A stretch of 64,000 nt of DNA, from NCBI RefSeq assembly GCF_004153445.1, contig NZ_SDQC01000003.1, forward strand, positions 558,001-622,000. The letters run 5' to 3'. The notes beneath the pieces were generated by a model that ran no database searches, had not been told where the DNA came from, and worked only from the letters and a program-made list of their open reading frames with translations. Shown piece by piece: positions 27,898 through 40,604 of the stretch. A program made the translations under genes and the position numbers. The stretch is from Allopusillimonas soli (GTDB lineage Bacteria; Pseudomonadota; Gammaproteobacteria; Burkholderiales; Burkholderiaceae_B). How positions within the stretch are numbered: position 1 is the first letter of the stretch; each line of letters begins with the position of its first letter.

Positions 27898-28194
27898 TTA
27901 GTTCACCTCCGTAAAGTCGAGTTCCTGTCCGTCTTTCAGCGAGACATAGGCCTTGCGCTCGTTGCGGCGACGGCCAATGAAACGGCCAAAACGCTTTTCC
28001 TTGCCCTTGGTGTTCAGGACCTGGACGGATTCGACCTCGACCTTGAAGAGGAGCTCGACGGCGGCCTTGATTTCCTGCTTGGTGGCGTCGGGAATGACGC
28101 GGAAAGCGACTTGCTGGTTTTTCTCGGCAACGAACGTGGCTTTTTCAGTCACGACCGGCGCCAGGATAACTTTCATGAGACGTGCGGCGTTCAT
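27898..28194 (-). CDS. rplW: 50S ribosomal protein L23
   Basis: L23 is the docking site for trigger factor and SRP. The 98-aa product has [20 protein letters not shown] and [20 protein letters not shown]. The ATG at 28194 overlaps the rplD stop by 4 bases and gives the normal family length; an internal ATG six codons later is less likely. Confidence 0.97.
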   Translation of the reverse strand: MNAARLMKVILAPVVTEKATFVAEKNQQVAFRVIPDATKQEIKAAVELLFKVEVESVQVLNTKGKEKRFGRFIGRRRNERKAYVSLKDGQELDFTEVN

Positions 28195-28811
28195 CCCAAC
28201 ATCTCCTCGAGTTGAGCGATAGCCGGCTTGGTGATCAGCACTTTCTTATAGTGGATCAGCGAAAGCGGATCGGCGTAGCGCGGTTCGACCACGGCAACAT
28301 GCGGCAGGTTGCGGGTGGCGAGATAAACATTTTCGTCGAGCACGTCGGTGATGATGAGCACCGACTCAAGACCCATGCCCTTGAGCTTGCTGGCAGCGAG
28401 CTTGGTCTTGGGCGCGTCGAGCGCGAAGGAGTCGACCACGGCGATGCGGTCTTCGCGGGCCAGCTGGGAAAGAATCGCACGGATGCCGGCGCGATACATT
28501 TTCTTGTTGACCTTCTGCGAGAAGTTCTCTTCGGGCGAATTGGGGAAAGCGCGACCGCCTCCACGCCAGATGGGCGAGGACGTCATGCCGGCGCGGGCGC
28601 GGCCCGTGCCCTTCTGGCGCCATGGCTTCTTGGTGCTGTGCTTGACGGTGTCACGGCCCTTTTGGGCACGATTGCCGCTGCGTGCGTTGGCCTGGAAGGC
28701 AACGACAATTTGATGCACCAGCGCTTCGTTGAAGTCGCGGCCGAAAACGGTGTCGGGCGCGGCGACGGTGGCGGATGACTGACCTTGGTCGTTCAGGAGC
28801 TTGAGTTCCAT
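28191..28811 (-). CDS. rplD: 50S ribosomal protein L4
   Basis: L4 lines the exit tunnel, and in E. coli it also regulates the S10 operon by attenuation. The 206-aa product has the extended tunnel loop [20 protein letters not shown] and [20 protein letters not shown]. The E. coli S10 leader lies before rpsJ. Here rplC-rplD are separated from rpsJ by 5 kb, so any L4 control of this unit would need a new leader site upstream of rplC. Confidence 0.98.
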   Translation of the reverse strand: MELKLLNDQGQSSATVAAPDTVFGRDFNEALVHQIVVAFQANARSGNRAQKGRDTVKHSTKKPWRQKGTGRARAGMTSSPIWRGGGRAFPNSPEENFSQKVNKKMYRAGIRAILSQLAREDRIAVVDSFALDAPKTKLAASKLKGMGLESVLIITDVLDENVYLATRNLPHVAVVEPRYADPLSLIHYKKVLITKPAIAQLEEMLG

Positions 28812-28813
28812 GA

Positions 28814-29503
28814 TTAGGCTCCTTTCCTGGCCGACATCTTGATGGCGGGACGCACGACGACGTCGCCATTCTTGTGGCCAGGGACGGCGCCCCTGACCAG
28901 CAAAAGGCCACGTTCGGCATCGACACGCACGATGTCGAGGTTTTGCACTGTACGGGTGACGTCACCCAGGTGGCCCGACATTTTCTTGCCGGGGAAGATC
29001 CGGCCCGGGTCCTGGGCCTGGCCGATGGAGCCGGGCACGCGGTGCGAGCGCGAATTGCCGTGGCTGGCGCGCTGGGAACCGAAATGGTGACGCTTGATGG
29101 TGCCGGCGAAGCCTTTACCGATGGTGGTGCCGGTGACATCGACCTTCTGGCCGGCTTCGAACACGCTTTCGACGGCCACGACGGAACCAGCCGTAAACTC
29201 GGCGGCCTTGGTGGGATCGAGGCGGAATTCCTTCAGGATGCTGCCGGCTTCAGCGCCGGCTTTGGCATAGTGCCCTGCCAGGGGTTTGGTCACGCGGGTG
29301 GCGCGACGGGTGCCGTAGGCGACCTGAATGGCTGCATAGCCATCGACTTCAGGCGACTTGACCTGGGTAACGCGGTTGTTCGACACGTCCAGCACGGTCA
29401 CCGGGATGGATTCACCTTCCTCGGTAAAAATGCGGGTCATGCCAACCTTGCGCCCTACGAGGCCCAGCCGATACGCGGCAGGCGTAGGTGTCGGTTTCGA
29501 CAT
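28814..29503 (-). CDS. rplC: 50S ribosomal protein L3
   Basis: L3 binds near the peptidyl-transferase centre. The ATG at 29503 gives 229 residues starting [20 protein letters not shown], preceded by GGAGA seven bases upstream; the frame is open 40 codons further but that part has no family sequence. The central loop [20 protein letters not shown] contains the Gln methylated by PrmB in E. coli. This gene now heads its own transcript: rpsJ, its usual upstream neighbour, is 5.3 kb away behind a terminator. Confidence 0.97.
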   Translation of the reverse strand: MSKPTPTPAAYRLGLVGRKVGMTRIFTEEGESIPVTVLDVSNNRVTQVKSPEVDGYAAIQVAYGTRRATRVTKPLAGHYAKAGAEAGSILKEFRLDPTKAAEFTAGSVVAVESVFEAGQKVDVTGTTIGKGFAGTIKRHHFGSQRASHGNSRSHRVPGSIGQAQDPGRIFPGKKMSGHLGDVTRTVQNLDIVRVDAERGLLLVRGAVPGHKNGDVVVRPAIKMSARKGA

Positions 29504-29615
29504 CGTTTTCTCCATTCCCGACTGCGATTGGTCGGGGCTAATTGATTGCAAACAACAGGCCGTGCGCGCATGAAGGCATCCGCCCACGGGATCTGAAGCA
29601 AGCAAGAATCTTTGA

Positions 29616-29639
29616 TTAACCAATAAACTTTTTGGTTAA
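29616..29639. promoter_or_regulatory. Palindrome in the leader of rplC
   Basis: TTAACCAA (29616-29623) and TTGGTTAA (29632-29639) form an 8-bp perfect dyad with an 8-base spacer, about 115 bases upstream of the rplC start. It lies downstream of a possible minus-strand promoter and could be an operator or leader hairpin. Its AT-rich character stands out from the flanks. Confidence 0.45.
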
Positions 29640-29646
29640 GCGTAGC

Positions 29647-29676
29647 ACTTTAACATGCTTTGGCCGCCCTTTGCAA
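29647..29676 (-). promoter_or_regulatory. Possible promoter of the rplC-rpsQ transcript
   Basis: On the minus strand TTGCAA (29676-29671) and TAAAGT (29652-29647) are 18 bases apart, with a TG one base before the -10. Each hexamer matches the sigma-70 consensus at four of six positions. The location between a long hairpin and rplC is where a promoter is required. It is a prediction by eye. Confidence 0.35.
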
Positions 29677-29690
29677 ATGACGCCGCACAT

Positions 29691-29739
29691 GGCCGGTGTG
29701 TTGCACACGCACGCGCGGCGCATGCGCAACACACCGGCC
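29691..29739. terminator. 14-bp perfect inverted repeat downstream of the chemoreceptor gene
   Basis: GGCCGGTGTGTTGC (29691-29704) and GCAACACACCGGCC (29726-29739) are perfect complements around a 21-base spacer. The repeat begins 46 bases past the chemoreceptor stop and ends before the candidate rplC promoter. There is no T-run, so factor-independent termination is uncertain, but its place suits insulation of the S10 unit from the block upstream. Confidence 0.6.
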
Positions 29740-29784
29740 GGCGCATGGCGCAGAACGAAGAAGCGTTCCGCATGCCGGTGCGGG

Positions 29785-31632
29785 CTAGAACTCCGTCCAC
29801 TCCTCGTTGCTCTGGGCCGTCTTGCGGGCGAGCGGAGACGTCTGCCCCATGCCCGCCCGGGCAGCCGGGGCGTCGCGGTCAGCCAGATGGCCAGGCGTCA
29901 GGGCAGCGCCTGCATCCGGCGCGCCGTCCAGGCAGGCCTCGGCGGCGCCGGCGGCATTCTTTTCGGCGATGGGTGTCGCCGCGCCTGCCAGCGCGGGTTG
30001 CCACCCGGCGGGCGCCTGCAGCGCGGGCCGGGCGGCAGCCCGCTCGCTGGGGGGCGCGATGCGAGGCATCGGGGGTGCATCGCCGGTCCCGACCTGGAAT
30101 GCGCTGACGGCCTGCGCCAGGTCGCCCGCCTGGCGCTCCAGGCTGCCCGTGGCTGCCGCAGCCTGCTCCACCAGCGCGGCGTTCTGGCGCGTGGCATCGT
30201 CCATTTGCACAATGGCGCGACTGATCTGCTCGATGCCCACGCTCTGTTCCTCGCTCGCGACCGAGATCTCGCCGACGATGTCTGTTACGCGGGTAACACT
30301 CTGGACGACCTCGTCGATGGTAACGCCGGCGTCGTCGACCAGCTTGCCGCCGGCCGCAATCTTGCCCACCGCGTCGTCAATAAGCGCCTTGATCTCCCGC
30401 GCCGCCGTCGCACTGCGCTGCGCCAGGGAGCGCACTTCACTCGCAACCACCGCGAAGCCCTTGCCCTGTTCCCCTGCGCGCGCGGCTTCGACCGCAGCGT
30501 TCAAGGCGAGAATATTGGTCTGAAAGGCGATGCTGTCGATGACGCCGGTAATGTCTACGATTTTCGCGGCCGACGCGTTGATGGACGCCATAGTTTCAAT
30601 GACCTGCGCCGTTGCGTGACCGCCGCGGCGCGCCGCCTCGGACGTCGACGCAGCCAGCTGGCTGGCCTGCTTTGCGTTGTCGGCGGTCTGCTTCACCGTG
30701 TTGGTGATTTCTTCCATGGCCGACGCAGTCTCAGTCAGGGAGCTTGCCTGCTCGTCCGTGCGCGAGGAAAGATCGCGGTTGCCAGCGGCAATCTGGCTGG
30801 ATGCGGCCGCAATATCGTGTGCGCCCCTGCGCACCTTGGCCACCATGTTGCGCAAGGTCTCATTCATGGCGTGAAGCGCCCGCAGCAGGTCACCGGTTTC
30901 GTCGCGGGTGGCGACCTTGATGTCGGAGGTGAGGTCGGCCTTGGCAATGCGGCGCGCCACAGCCAGCGCCGAGGACAACGGGCGCGTGATGCCGCGCGTA
31001 AGCCGCCAGGCGAACAACATGCCGAAAGCGATCGCCAGCACGGCGAGCAGAACCAGCGTGCGCTGGCTGTGCAGGCTGGCCCGCGCCATCGCCTCGGATT
31101 GCTCGTCCATGTAGCGCCGCTGCATAACGACCAATTGGCGCACATGCTCCCGATACTGATCGGCTACTGGCACGAACTGCGCCTGGAAGATGTCCTGTGC
31201 CTCCTGGATGCGGCCCTCCGTCTTGGCGCGCGTCACTGCATCGCGCGTGCGCAGATAGGCATTGCGCTTTTCCATAATCGTGGCGTACAGCTGTTTCTCG
31301 GTTTCAGCCACCAGCAGCGGCTCTATGCGTTTGAGCAAGGCGGCCGATTCCTCCGTGGCCGCCTTCGTCTGCGGCGCAAAGAATGGTCCTAGACTCGGAT
31401 CGGTGCTTCTGGCCACGGCCATTGTGCGATTGATGCCGTTGGTGAGATTGCGATACCAGTCGCTGATCATCCTTTCCTTGGCCAGCGGCACTTCGCGCAG
31501 CGCCTCGTTGTCCCGGGACGTCGATCGCAAGCGTTCCACGCCCAGCGCCGCAATGAGCAGCGTCAGTACGAGCAGCATGCCAAACCCCAGCGCCAGCCGC
31601 TGTCCAATCCGCAAATTTCCAAACTTCATCAT
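29785..31632 (-). CDS. Methyl-accepting chemotaxis protein
   Basis: This inner-membrane chemoreceptor is 615 aa from the ATG at 31632 (AGGA eight bases upstream). It has a first membrane segment at about 8-32, a periplasmic four-helix-bundle type sensor to about 190, a second membrane segment ([17 protein letters not shown]), a HAMP domain and a signalling domain. The hairpin tip [20 protein letters not shown] and [20 protein letters not shown] is highly conserved. After a Pro/Ala-rich linker it ends NEEWTEF, an aromatic-acidic pentapeptide of the kind that tethers CheR/CheB. No che genes are in the window. It lies 80 bases after a betaine-type ABC transporter, so sensing of the same solute is possible but unproven. 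Confidence 0.93.
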   Translation of the reverse strand: MMKFGNLRIGQRLALGFGMLLVLTLLIAALGVERLRSTSRDNEALREVPLAKERMISDWYRNLTNGINRTMAVARSTDPSLGPFFAPQTKAATEESAALLKRIEPLLVAETEKQLYATIMEKRNAYLRTRDAVTRAKTEGRIQEAQDIFQAQFVPVADQYREHVRQLVVMQRRYMDEQSEAMARASLHSQRTLVLLAVLAIAFGMLFAWRLTRGITRPLSSALAVARRIAKADLTSDIKVATRDETGDLLRALHAMNETLRNMVAKVRRGAHDIAAASSQIAAGNRDLSSRTDEQASSLTETASAMEEITNTVKQTADNAKQASQLAASTSEAARRGGHATAQVIETMASINASAAKIVDITGVIDSIAFQTNILALNAAVEAARAGEQGKGFAVVASEVRSLAQRSATAAREIKALIDDAVGKIAAGGKLVDDAGVTIDEVVQSVTRVTDIVGEISVASEEQSVGIEQISRAIVQMDDATRQNAALVEQAAAATGSLERQAGDLAQAVSAFQVGTGDAPPMPRIAPPSERAAARPALQAPAGWQPALAGAATPIAEKNAAGAAEACLDGAPDAGAALTPGHLADRDAPAARAGMGQTSPLARKTAQSNEEWTEF

Positions 31633-31712
31633 CTCTCGTATCCTGCTTGAAACAATAGCCGGGCAAAGCATTTCCCGGAACTGCTTCGTTAACGACAGGA
31701 TCGCGGATGAAT

Positions 31713-32588
31713 TTATGGATCAGGCGCGGCGGCACGCCGCTCCACGAAGCGTGCGACGTAGGCGTTGACGGGATTGCGGCGTATCTGCGCCGGCGTGCCA
31801 ACCTGCTCGACCTTGCCATCGCGAAGAATGATGACATGCTGGCCCAGGCGCAGCGCCTCGTCGATGTCGTGCGTGATGAAGACGATGGTCTTGTTCAGCC
31901 GCTGCTGAAGCGCCAGCAGCTGATCCTGCATGTCGTAACGTATCAGCGGATCCAGCGCGGAGAACGCCTCGTCCATGAGCAGCACCTGCGCGTCGATGGC
32001 CAGCGCGCGGGCAAGGCCCACACGCTGCTTCATGCCCCCGGACAGCTCATCAGGGTAGTTCTTCTCATACTCGGCCAGCCCGACGCGCTCGAGCCACTGG
32101 CGCGCGCCGTCCCTGGCCTGATCTCTGTTCTCGCCGCGCACGCTCAGGCCAAATGCCACGTTGTCCAGTACATTGATGTGCGGCAACAGGCCGAAATTCT
32201 GAAAGACCATGCTGATCTTGTGACGCCGCAGCTCACGCAGCTGGGGCATGCTCAGGGCAAGAATATTCTCGCCATCCACCATGATCTCGCCCGCCGATGG
32301 ATCGATGAGCCGGTTCAGGTGGCGCACCAGCGTGGATTTTCCCGAGCCCGACAGGCCCATGATGCAGGTGATCCGCCCTGTGGGTATCTGCGCATTCACG
32401 CCCGCAAGACCCACGTTGGCGCCCGTCTCCGCCTGCACAGCCGCCTTGTCCCCCCCTTGCCGCAGCAGGGCGAGGGCATCGGCCTCGCGCCGTCCGAATA
32501 CCTTGTAGACATCGCGGATGTGTATCTTGACGGCGTCGACGGCCGTTTCGGCGGCATCCGGGGCCGCCGTATCCATGGTGTCGCTCAT
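31713..32588 (-). CDS. Betaine/choline-type ABC transporter ATP-binding protein (ProV/OpuAA-like)
   Basis: The 291-aa ATPase has Walker [10 protein letters not shown], the Q-loop [10 protein letters not shown], the signature [15 protein letters not shown], Walker [14 protein letters not shown] and the switch His in FITHDIDEA. The VFG-R...A-L N-terminal region and the FQNFGLLPH motif are characteristic of glycine-betaine/proline importers. It lacks the C-terminal CBS domains of E. coli ProV, so ionic-strength sensing through CBS is not expected. The start overlaps the stop of the fused binding-protein/permease gene by 4 bases. Confidence 0.92.
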   Translation of the reverse strand: MSDTMDTAAPDAAETAVDAVKIHIRDVYKVFGRREADALALLRQGGDKAAVQAETGANVGLAGVNAQIPTGRITCIMGLSGSGKSTLVRHLNRLIDPSAGEIMVDGENILALSMPQLRELRRHKISMVFQNFGLLPHINVLDNVAFGLSVRGENRDQARDGARQWLERVGLAEYEKNYPDELSGGMKQRVGLARALAIDAQVLLMDEAFSALDPLIRYDMQDQLLALQQRLNKTIVFITHDIDEALRLGQHVIILRDGKVEQVGTPAQIRRNPVNAYVARFVERRAAAPDP

Positions 32589-34642
32589 CGGGCGTCCTCC
32601 TGTCGCAGCATGGCCTGACGCCGCCGGCGCGGGCGCCCATAGGCCTGGGTGATGCGGTCTATGACGATGGCCAGGATGACGATGGCCACCCCTGCCTGCA
32701 ATCCGCGGCCCACATCCAGCGTCTGAATGCCGGCCAGCACGTCTTCACCCAGGCCGCGCGCACCGATCATGGACGCCACCACGACCATGGCCAGCGCCAT
32801 CATGGTGGTCTGGTTGATGCCGGCCATAATGCTGGGCCTGGCCAGCGGCAGCGTGACGCGGGTAAGCATCTGCCATCGGGTGACGCCAAAGGACTGGGCC
32901 GCCTCCATCACATTGCGATCGACCTGGCGCAGGCCCAGCACCGTCAGGCGGATGAGTGGCGGCACGGCATAGATGATGGTGGCAAACAGGGCCGGCACTT
33001 TGCCAAGACCGAACAGCATCAGGACGGGAATCAGGTACACGAAACTGGGCAGCGTCTGCATGACATCGAGGATGGGTGTGAGAATGCGGCGCAGGATGCG
33101 GCTGCCGGCGGCAGCTATGCCGACCGGAACGCCGATGACGATGGAAAATACGGTCGACACCAATACCAGCGCGAACGTCTGCATGAGCTTGTCCCAAAGG
33201 CCGACGGCGCCGATCAGATACAGGCACACGACATAGGCGATCGTGGTGACCGGTTTGCGCGTGGCGTGCCATGACAGCAGTGCCACCAGGATGAGAAAGA
33301 GCCAGGGGGGTACTGCCTGCATCGCCTGCTCCACAGGCAGCAGCACGGTGGTAAGTATGGTCTCGCTGGCACGGCGGAACTGGTCCCCATAGCGCTTCAC
33401 CATGGCCACCAGGCGTTCGTTGATAAAAGCGGCCACGGACCAGTTCGGGAAAATACCCGACCAGGCCGGACCGTCTTGGGAAGCGGGCCTGGAATCCGCT
33501 GCGCCATCGTCTTGCGGCTGTCCCGCGCCAGGCTGCACGCTTGTGGATTCTGGCTGTGTCGCCGCCTCGCCGGAAGGGCTGGCATCAGCGGCCGGCGTCA
33601 TGCCCAGGGCCGCATTTGCCCGCGCAACCGCCTCCGCCGGTAGCCACGCGCGCCAGACTTCGGGATGGTCATGCAGGAATCGCCGTGCCATGGCGTCGCC
33701 GCTGCGGCGATCTTCCGTCATTTCCAGAATCATGCTGTTGAGCAGCGGCGGCTGGAACTGCAGCTTGCGAAAAAAGGCGATGATGTCCGGATTGTCGCTC
33801 GCGAAGCCACGGGAGACGGCCACGGATAAATGCGCAACCAGAAAATCCGATGAACACAGCGTGCCTTCCCCGCTGACGATGGTGTCCCAGCAGGCCTGGT
33901 TGAATGGGTCCTGCTCGATTTTGTGGAACTTGTACTTGGCCATCAAGCCCGCAGGCTGCCAGTAATAGAACAGAATGGGCTTGCCTCGGTCATAGGCCGA
34001 GCTGATGGCGGAATCCAGCGCGGCTCCCGTACCGGCACGGAAATTGTTGTAATCCTTATCCAGTTCATGGATCTTCAGAAGACGCGTATTGGTTTTTTCA
34101 CACACCCATCCCGCGGGACAGTTCAGGAAGCGTCCCTTGCCGGGCACCTCCGGATCGCGAAACAACTGCTTGTAGCGCGGCAGGTCTTTCCAGCTGTTCA
34201 GGTCCGGCGCCATGGGCTCGATACCGCGCGCCTTATCTCCATGAACAACGTAGTCGGGCACATACCAGCCTTGCTCCGCGCCACCGGCCAGCGTATCGCC
34301 CACGACCAGCACATCGCCCGCCTTGACCGCTTTTTCTATGATGGGGGAGCGGCCCGACCACTGTTCGGCAATGATGTCCAGATCCCCTTGCGCAAGGGCA
34401 GACTCCGTTGCGGCAGGCGTGCCCGGCACGATTTCGGTTTTGCATTCGAAGGCGGCGCGCAACAGCGCGCTGATAACATGCGTGGTGAATGTGGCGCTTT
34501 CCCAGGTCTGGTCCGCCAGCTTCACCACCTGGCCATGATTGCAGCCGCCGGACGCAGGCGCGTCGGCCGCATGCGCCAGCTGGCTTCCGGTGCTCGCCAC
34601 CAGCAGGATCATGGCACACAGCCACGTTCGAACGCTTGTCAT
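32585..34642 (-). CDS. Betaine/choline-type ABC transporter: fused substrate-binding protein and permease
   Basis: The 685-aa product starts [20 protein letters not shown] with a signal peptide ending about AHA; upstream in-frame codons lack family sequence. Residues about 35-330 form an OpuAC/ProX-type periplasmic binding domain ([18 protein letters not shown], then AEQWSGRSP and [15 protein letters not shown]). A Pro/Ser/Gln-rich linker (about 355-410) leads to a ProW-type permease with about six membrane segments and the EAA loop [22 protein letters not shown]. Fusions with the binding domain at the C-terminus are known from OpuA-like systems; here it is N-terminal. Substrate class is inferred from both halves. 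It opens the transporter-chemoreceptor unit. Confidence 0.92.
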   Translation of the reverse strand: MTSVRTWLCAMILLVASTGSQLAHAADAPASGGCNHGQVVKLADQTWESATFTTHVISALLRAAFECKTEIVPGTPAATESALAQGDLDIIAEQWSGRSPIIEKAVKAGDVLVVGDTLAGGAEQGWYVPDYVVHGDKARGIEPMAPDLNSWKDLPRYKQLFRDPEVPGKGRFLNCPAGWVCEKTNTRLLKIHELDKDYNNFRAGTGAALDSAISSAYDRGKPILFYYWQPAGLMAKYKFHKIEQDPFNQACWDTIVSGEGTLCSSDFLVAHLSVAVSRGFASDNPDIIAFFRKLQFQPPLLNSMILEMTEDRRSGDAMARRFLHDHPEVWRAWLPAEAVARANAALGMTPAADASPSGEAATQPESTSVQPGAGQPQDDGAADSRPASQDGPAWSGIFPNWSVAAFINERLVAMVKRYGDQFRRASETILTTVLLPVEQAMQAVPPWLFLILVALLSWHATRKPVTTIAYVVCLYLIGAVGLWDKLMQTFALVLVSTVFSIVIGVPVGIAAAGSRILRRILTPILDVMQTLPSFVYLIPVLMLFGLGKVPALFATIIYAVPPLIRLTVLGLRQVDRNVMEAAQSFGVTRWQMLTRVTLPLARPSIMAGINQTTMMALAMVVVASMIGARGLGEDVLAGIQTLDVGRGLQAGVAIVILAIVIDRITQAYGRPRRRRQAMLRQEDAR

Positions 34643-34732
34643 CCTTTTCCCCTTCCAGGCCCCGGTACGGTTGATGTTTCCGATGCCCCGCCTCGGAACA
34701 GCAAGCAACAAAATGCAAGCCCTGCAAAGCAA

Positions 34733-34756
34733 AACGCCATGCATGAGCATGGCGTT
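34733..34756 (-). terminator. Intrinsic terminator after rpsJ
   Basis: AACGCCATGC and GCATGGCGTT form a 10-bp perfect stem with a 4-base loop. On the minus strand the stem is followed by TTTTGCTTTGC, a fair U-tract. It lies 36 bases beyond the rpsJ stop and would end the rpsL-rpsG-fusA-tuf-rpsJ transcript there. Confidence 0.85.
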
Positions 34757-34791
34757 CTACGAGCTTGCGCCCAGGGCGCTCCGTTAACAGC

Positions 34792-35103
34792 TTACTGCAA
34801 CGCGATTTCCACGTCCACACCTGCGGGCAGGTCCAGCCGCATGAGCGCATCAACGGTCTTGTCGGTGGGATCCACGATATCCATCAGACGCTGGTGCGTA
34901 CGCATTTCGAACTGGTCACGCGACGTCTTGTTGACGTGCGGCGAACGCAGCACGTCATAACGACGGATGCGAGTCGGGAGCGGAACAGGACCGCGCACCA
35001 CCGCGCCCGTGCGTTTGGCCGTCTCGACGATCTCGGCCGCGGACTGGTCGATCAGCTTGTAATCGAAAGCTTTCAGACGGATGCGGATTTTCTGGTTTTT
35101 CAT
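34792..35103 (-). CDS. rpsJ: 30S ribosomal protein S10
   Basis: S10 acts in the ribosome and, as NusE, in transcription antitermination with NusB. The 103-aa product starts [20 protein letters not shown] and has [20 protein letters not shown]. It normally heads the S10 operon, but here it ends a transcript: tuf is upstream, and a terminator plus a transporter operon lie downstream. Confidence 0.98.
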   Translation of the reverse strand: MKNQKIRIRLKAFDYKLIDQSAAEIVETAKRTGAVVRGPVPLPTRIRRYDVLRSPHVNKTSRDQFEMRTHQRLMDIVDPTDKTVDALMRLDLPAGVDVEIALQ

Positions 35104-35131
35104 CGGAATTCCTAACTAAAGAACGAATTGG

Positions 35132-35153
35132 GCGGGAGCAAGATTGCTCCCGC
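35132..35153. terminator. Hairpin between tuf copy 1 and rpsJ
   Basis: GCGGGAGCAA and TTGCTCCCGC form a 10-bp perfect inverted repeat with a 2-base centre, so the real loop is about 4 bases. It sits 17 bases after the tuf stop. On the minus strand the following bases are only moderately T-rich, so partial termination or an RNA-processing site is as likely as full termination. Confidence 0.6.
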
Positions 35154-35169
35154 TGTGTGAGGCTGTGCC

Positions 35170-36360
<1,191 letters not shown>

Positions 36361-36399
36361 GATTTATCCCGTTTATGTTTCCTGGAAAACAAAAAGATT

Positions 36400-36425
36400 G
36401 CCTGCCCGTTCCATCACGGGCAGGC
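36400..36425 (-). terminator. Terminator or attenuator between fusA and tuf copy 1
   Basis: GCCTGCCCGT and ACGGGCAGGC form a 10-bp stem with a 6-base loop, 8 bases after the fusA stop. On the minus strand it is followed by AATCTTTTTGTTTTCC, a good U-tract. tuf probably also has a promoter of its own, though the gap left (about 38 bases) is short. Confidence 0.8.
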
Positions 36426-36433
36426 CTGGTTGA

Positions 36434-38536
<2,103 letters not shown>

Positions 38537-38552
38537 GATCTATGTCCTTAGT

Positions 38553-39023
38553 TTACCAACGGAAATGGCTGAAAGCCTTGTTGGCCTCTGCCATCTTGTG
38601 CGTGTCTTCGCGTTTCTTCATCGCGCCGCCACGACCTTCGGCAGCGTCCATGAGCTCGCCGGCCAGGCGCAGATCCATCGATTTCTCGCCGCGCTTCTTG
38701 GCTGCTTCGCGCACCCAGCGCATGGCGAGGGCCAGGCGGCGCACAGGGCGCACTTCGACCGGCACTTGATAGTTCGCGCCACCAACGCGGCGGCTTTTCA
38801 CTTCGACGATAGGCTTGACGTTGTTGATCGCGGTGTTGAACACCTCGATCGGCTCCTTGCCGGTTTTTGCCTGGATCTGGTCAAACGCGCCGTAAACAAT
38901 ACGTTCGGCGACAGCTTTCTTGCCAGACAGCATGACAACGTTCATGAATTTGGCCAGCTCAACGCTGCCAAACTTGGGGTCGGGGAGAATCTCACGCTTG
39001 GGGACTTCGCGACGACGAGGCAT
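38553..39023 (-). CDS. rpsG: 30S ribosomal protein S7
   Basis: S7 nucleates assembly of the 30S head and is the str-operon repressor in E. coli. The ATG at 39023 gives the standard 156 residues starting [20 protein letters not shown]; an open frame 24 codons upstream is unsupported. [20 protein letters not shown] is the family core. A 134-base gap to rpsL holds several GC hairpins (for example GCCATGG/CCATGGC around 39103-39121). Confidence 0.98.
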   Translation of the reverse strand: MPRRREVPKREILPDPKFGSVELAKFMNVVMLSGKKAVAERIVYGAFDQIQAKTGKEPIEVFNTAINNVKPIVEVKSRRVGGANYQVPVEVRPVRRLALAMRWVREAAKKRGEKSMDLRLAGELMDAAEGRGGAMKKREDTHKMAEANKAFSHFRW

Positions 39024-39157
39024 TTTTTGACTTCCTTGTGACTGTTCAGTTGAACCGCCGTTCCGGCGGCCACGACCACCCATGGGGATGGCCACTTACA
39101 TGCCATGGCCGGACCATGGCTGCACTGATACGACCGGCTTGAGGCCGGACTGAAAAA

Positions 39158-39535
39158 CTACGCTTTCTTGGGGCGCTTGGCGCCGTACTTGGAACGCGCC
39201 TGCTTGCGATCCTTGACGCCTTGCAGGTCGAGCGAGCCGCGCACGATGTGATAGCGCACACCCGGCAGATCCTTGACCCGGCCGCCACGTACCAGGACCA
39301 CGGAGTGTTCCTGGAGGTTGTGGCCTTCGCCGCCGATGTATGAAATGACTTCAAAACCGTTGGTAAGGCGAACCTTGGCGACCTTGCGCAGGGCGGAGTT
39401 CGGCTTCTTGGGGGTGGTGGTATACACGCGAGTGCAGACACCGCGGCGCTGCGGGCAGTTTTCGAGCGCCGGGCTCTTGCTGCTGACTGCGCTGACTTCG
39501 CGCGGCTTGCGCACGAGTTGGCTAATGGTAGGCAT
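39158..39535 (-). CDS. rpsL: 30S ribosomal protein S12
   Basis: S12 governs decoding accuracy. The ATG at 39535 gives the standard 125 residues starting [20 protein letters not shown]. The streptomycin-relevant lysines are wild type, in [14 protein letters not shown] and [13 protein letters not shown], so the sequence predicts ribosomal streptomycin sensitivity. It is the first gene of this part of the str cluster. In most relatives it follows rpoC; here 10 kb of other genes lie between. Confidence 0.98.
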   Translation of the reverse strand: MPTISQLVRKPREVSAVSSKSPALENCPQRRGVCTRVYTTTPKKPNSALRKVAKVRLTNGFEVISYIGGEGHNLQEHSVVLVRGGRVKDLPGVRYHIVRGSLDLQGVKDRKQARSKYGAKRPKKA

Positions 39536-39890
39536 GACCTTTACGCATCCTGTGACTTGTGTTGCGGACGGCTTGCACAATACCGCCCCCACAGATGACT
39601 ACGTAAAGAGCGGTGTTGCAGCAAAGCTGATTAAGACTTGGCACAAACCCGACTGGGGTTTGCACGCCTGCCTTGCGATACTACTTGTGTTACCTTAATG
39701 GCTGTTTGGCAAGGAGCCTATTAAAGCAAGCTCGCCATATTAGCATGTTGCCGCGACAAGAGCAAGACACCCCTGTCATTCCGACGCTGGCCCGCACGCG
39801 GAGGCGCATGCGCTCGACAGGCTAGGCGGGCTCACGTAACATAAGCTTTCATATCCTACTAATATCAAAAAGAATAAGTGTTTTTGCCCC
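39536..39890. promoter_or_regulatory. Divergent region between rpsL and the response-regulator gene
   Basis: These 355 bases contain no gene. They must hold the rpsL-rpsG-fusA promoter (minus) and the response-regulator promoter (plus). A dyad CAAACCC (39644-39650) / GGGTTTG (39656-39662) would form a 7-bp hairpin in the rpsL leader. The stretch 39840-39890, just before the regulator gene, is AT-rich (TATCCTACTAATATC and an A-run), as expected for a promoter. No single promoter can be fixed by eye. Confidence 0.45.
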
Positions 39891-40604
39891 ATGCTTATCG
39901 CCTCCCTGGAAGATGACGTTGCTCAAGGCCAGCTTATCCAGTCGGTGCTAGAGCAGGCCGGACATCAGTGCACGCTGTTCACGACGGCGCAGGCCATGCT
40001 GGCGGCGCTGGCACGCACGCATTCGTTCGAACTGCTCATACTCGACTGGGAAATGCCCGACCTCTCCGGTCTGGATGTCCTGCGTTGGGTTCGCACCAAC
40101 CTGGGGCAGGGCATGCCCGTCATGTTCGTAACCAGCCGCACGCGGGAGGAAGACCTCGTCACGGGCCTGCAGGCGGGCGCGGACGACTACATGGTCAAGC
40201 CCATACGCACCGGCGAACTGGTCGCGCGCGTATCGGCCCTTCAGCGGCGGCTCGCGCCCGCGTCGTCCATGGAGACCTCCTTTTCCTGCGCCGCCTATAC
40301 CATCGAGCCCGCGCAGGCCGTCATTTCGCTCAACGGCCAGGCCATCGAGCTCGCCCCCAAGGAATACGAGCTGGCAGTGCTGTTTTTTCGCAACCCCGGC
40401 AGGCTGTTCTCGCGCGACGTACTCAGCAATAACGTATGGAACCGCGAAATACCGGCCACGTCCCGCACCCTGGATACCCATCTTTCCAACATACGCAGAA
40501 AGCTTCAACTCCGCCCCGAAAACGGCGTTCGTCTGGTTTCTTCCTACGCGCTGGGCTACCGCCTGGAACTTTTGGCCGATACCCAGGAAGCGATGCACTC
40601 ATGA
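39891..40604 (+). CDS. OmpR/PhoB-family response regulator
   Basis: The 237-aa product has a receiver domain (about 1-115) with acidic residues Glu7/Asp8/Asp9, phosphoacceptor Asp52 in LLILDWEMPDLSG, switch Thr81 and Lys103 in YMVKPI. A C-terminal winged helix (about 135-230) follows, with LAPKEYELAVLFFRNPGRLF and SRTLDTHLSNIRRKLQL. It is a DNA-binding regulator phosphorylated by a histidine kinase, almost certainly the CHASE2 kinase two genes on. The stop overlaps the next start (ATGA). It is divergent from rpsL. Confidence 0.94.
   Translation: MLIASLEDDVAQGQLIQSVLEQAGHQCTLFTTAQAMLAALARTHSFELLILDWEMPDLSGLDVLRWVRTNLGQGMPVMFVTSRTREEDLVTGLQAGADDYMVKPIRTGELVARVSALQRRLAPASSMETSFSCAAYTIEPAQAVISLNGQAIELAPKEYELAVLFFRNPGRLFSRDVLSNNVWNREIPATSRTLDTHLSNIRRKLQLRPENGVRLVSSYALGYRLELLADTQEAMHS

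Noticed and set aside
39158-39535. Streptomycin-resistance mutation in rpsL
   Set aside because: Both relevant lysines (in [10 protein letters not shown] and GGRVKDLPG) are present, so the gene is wild type for this trait.
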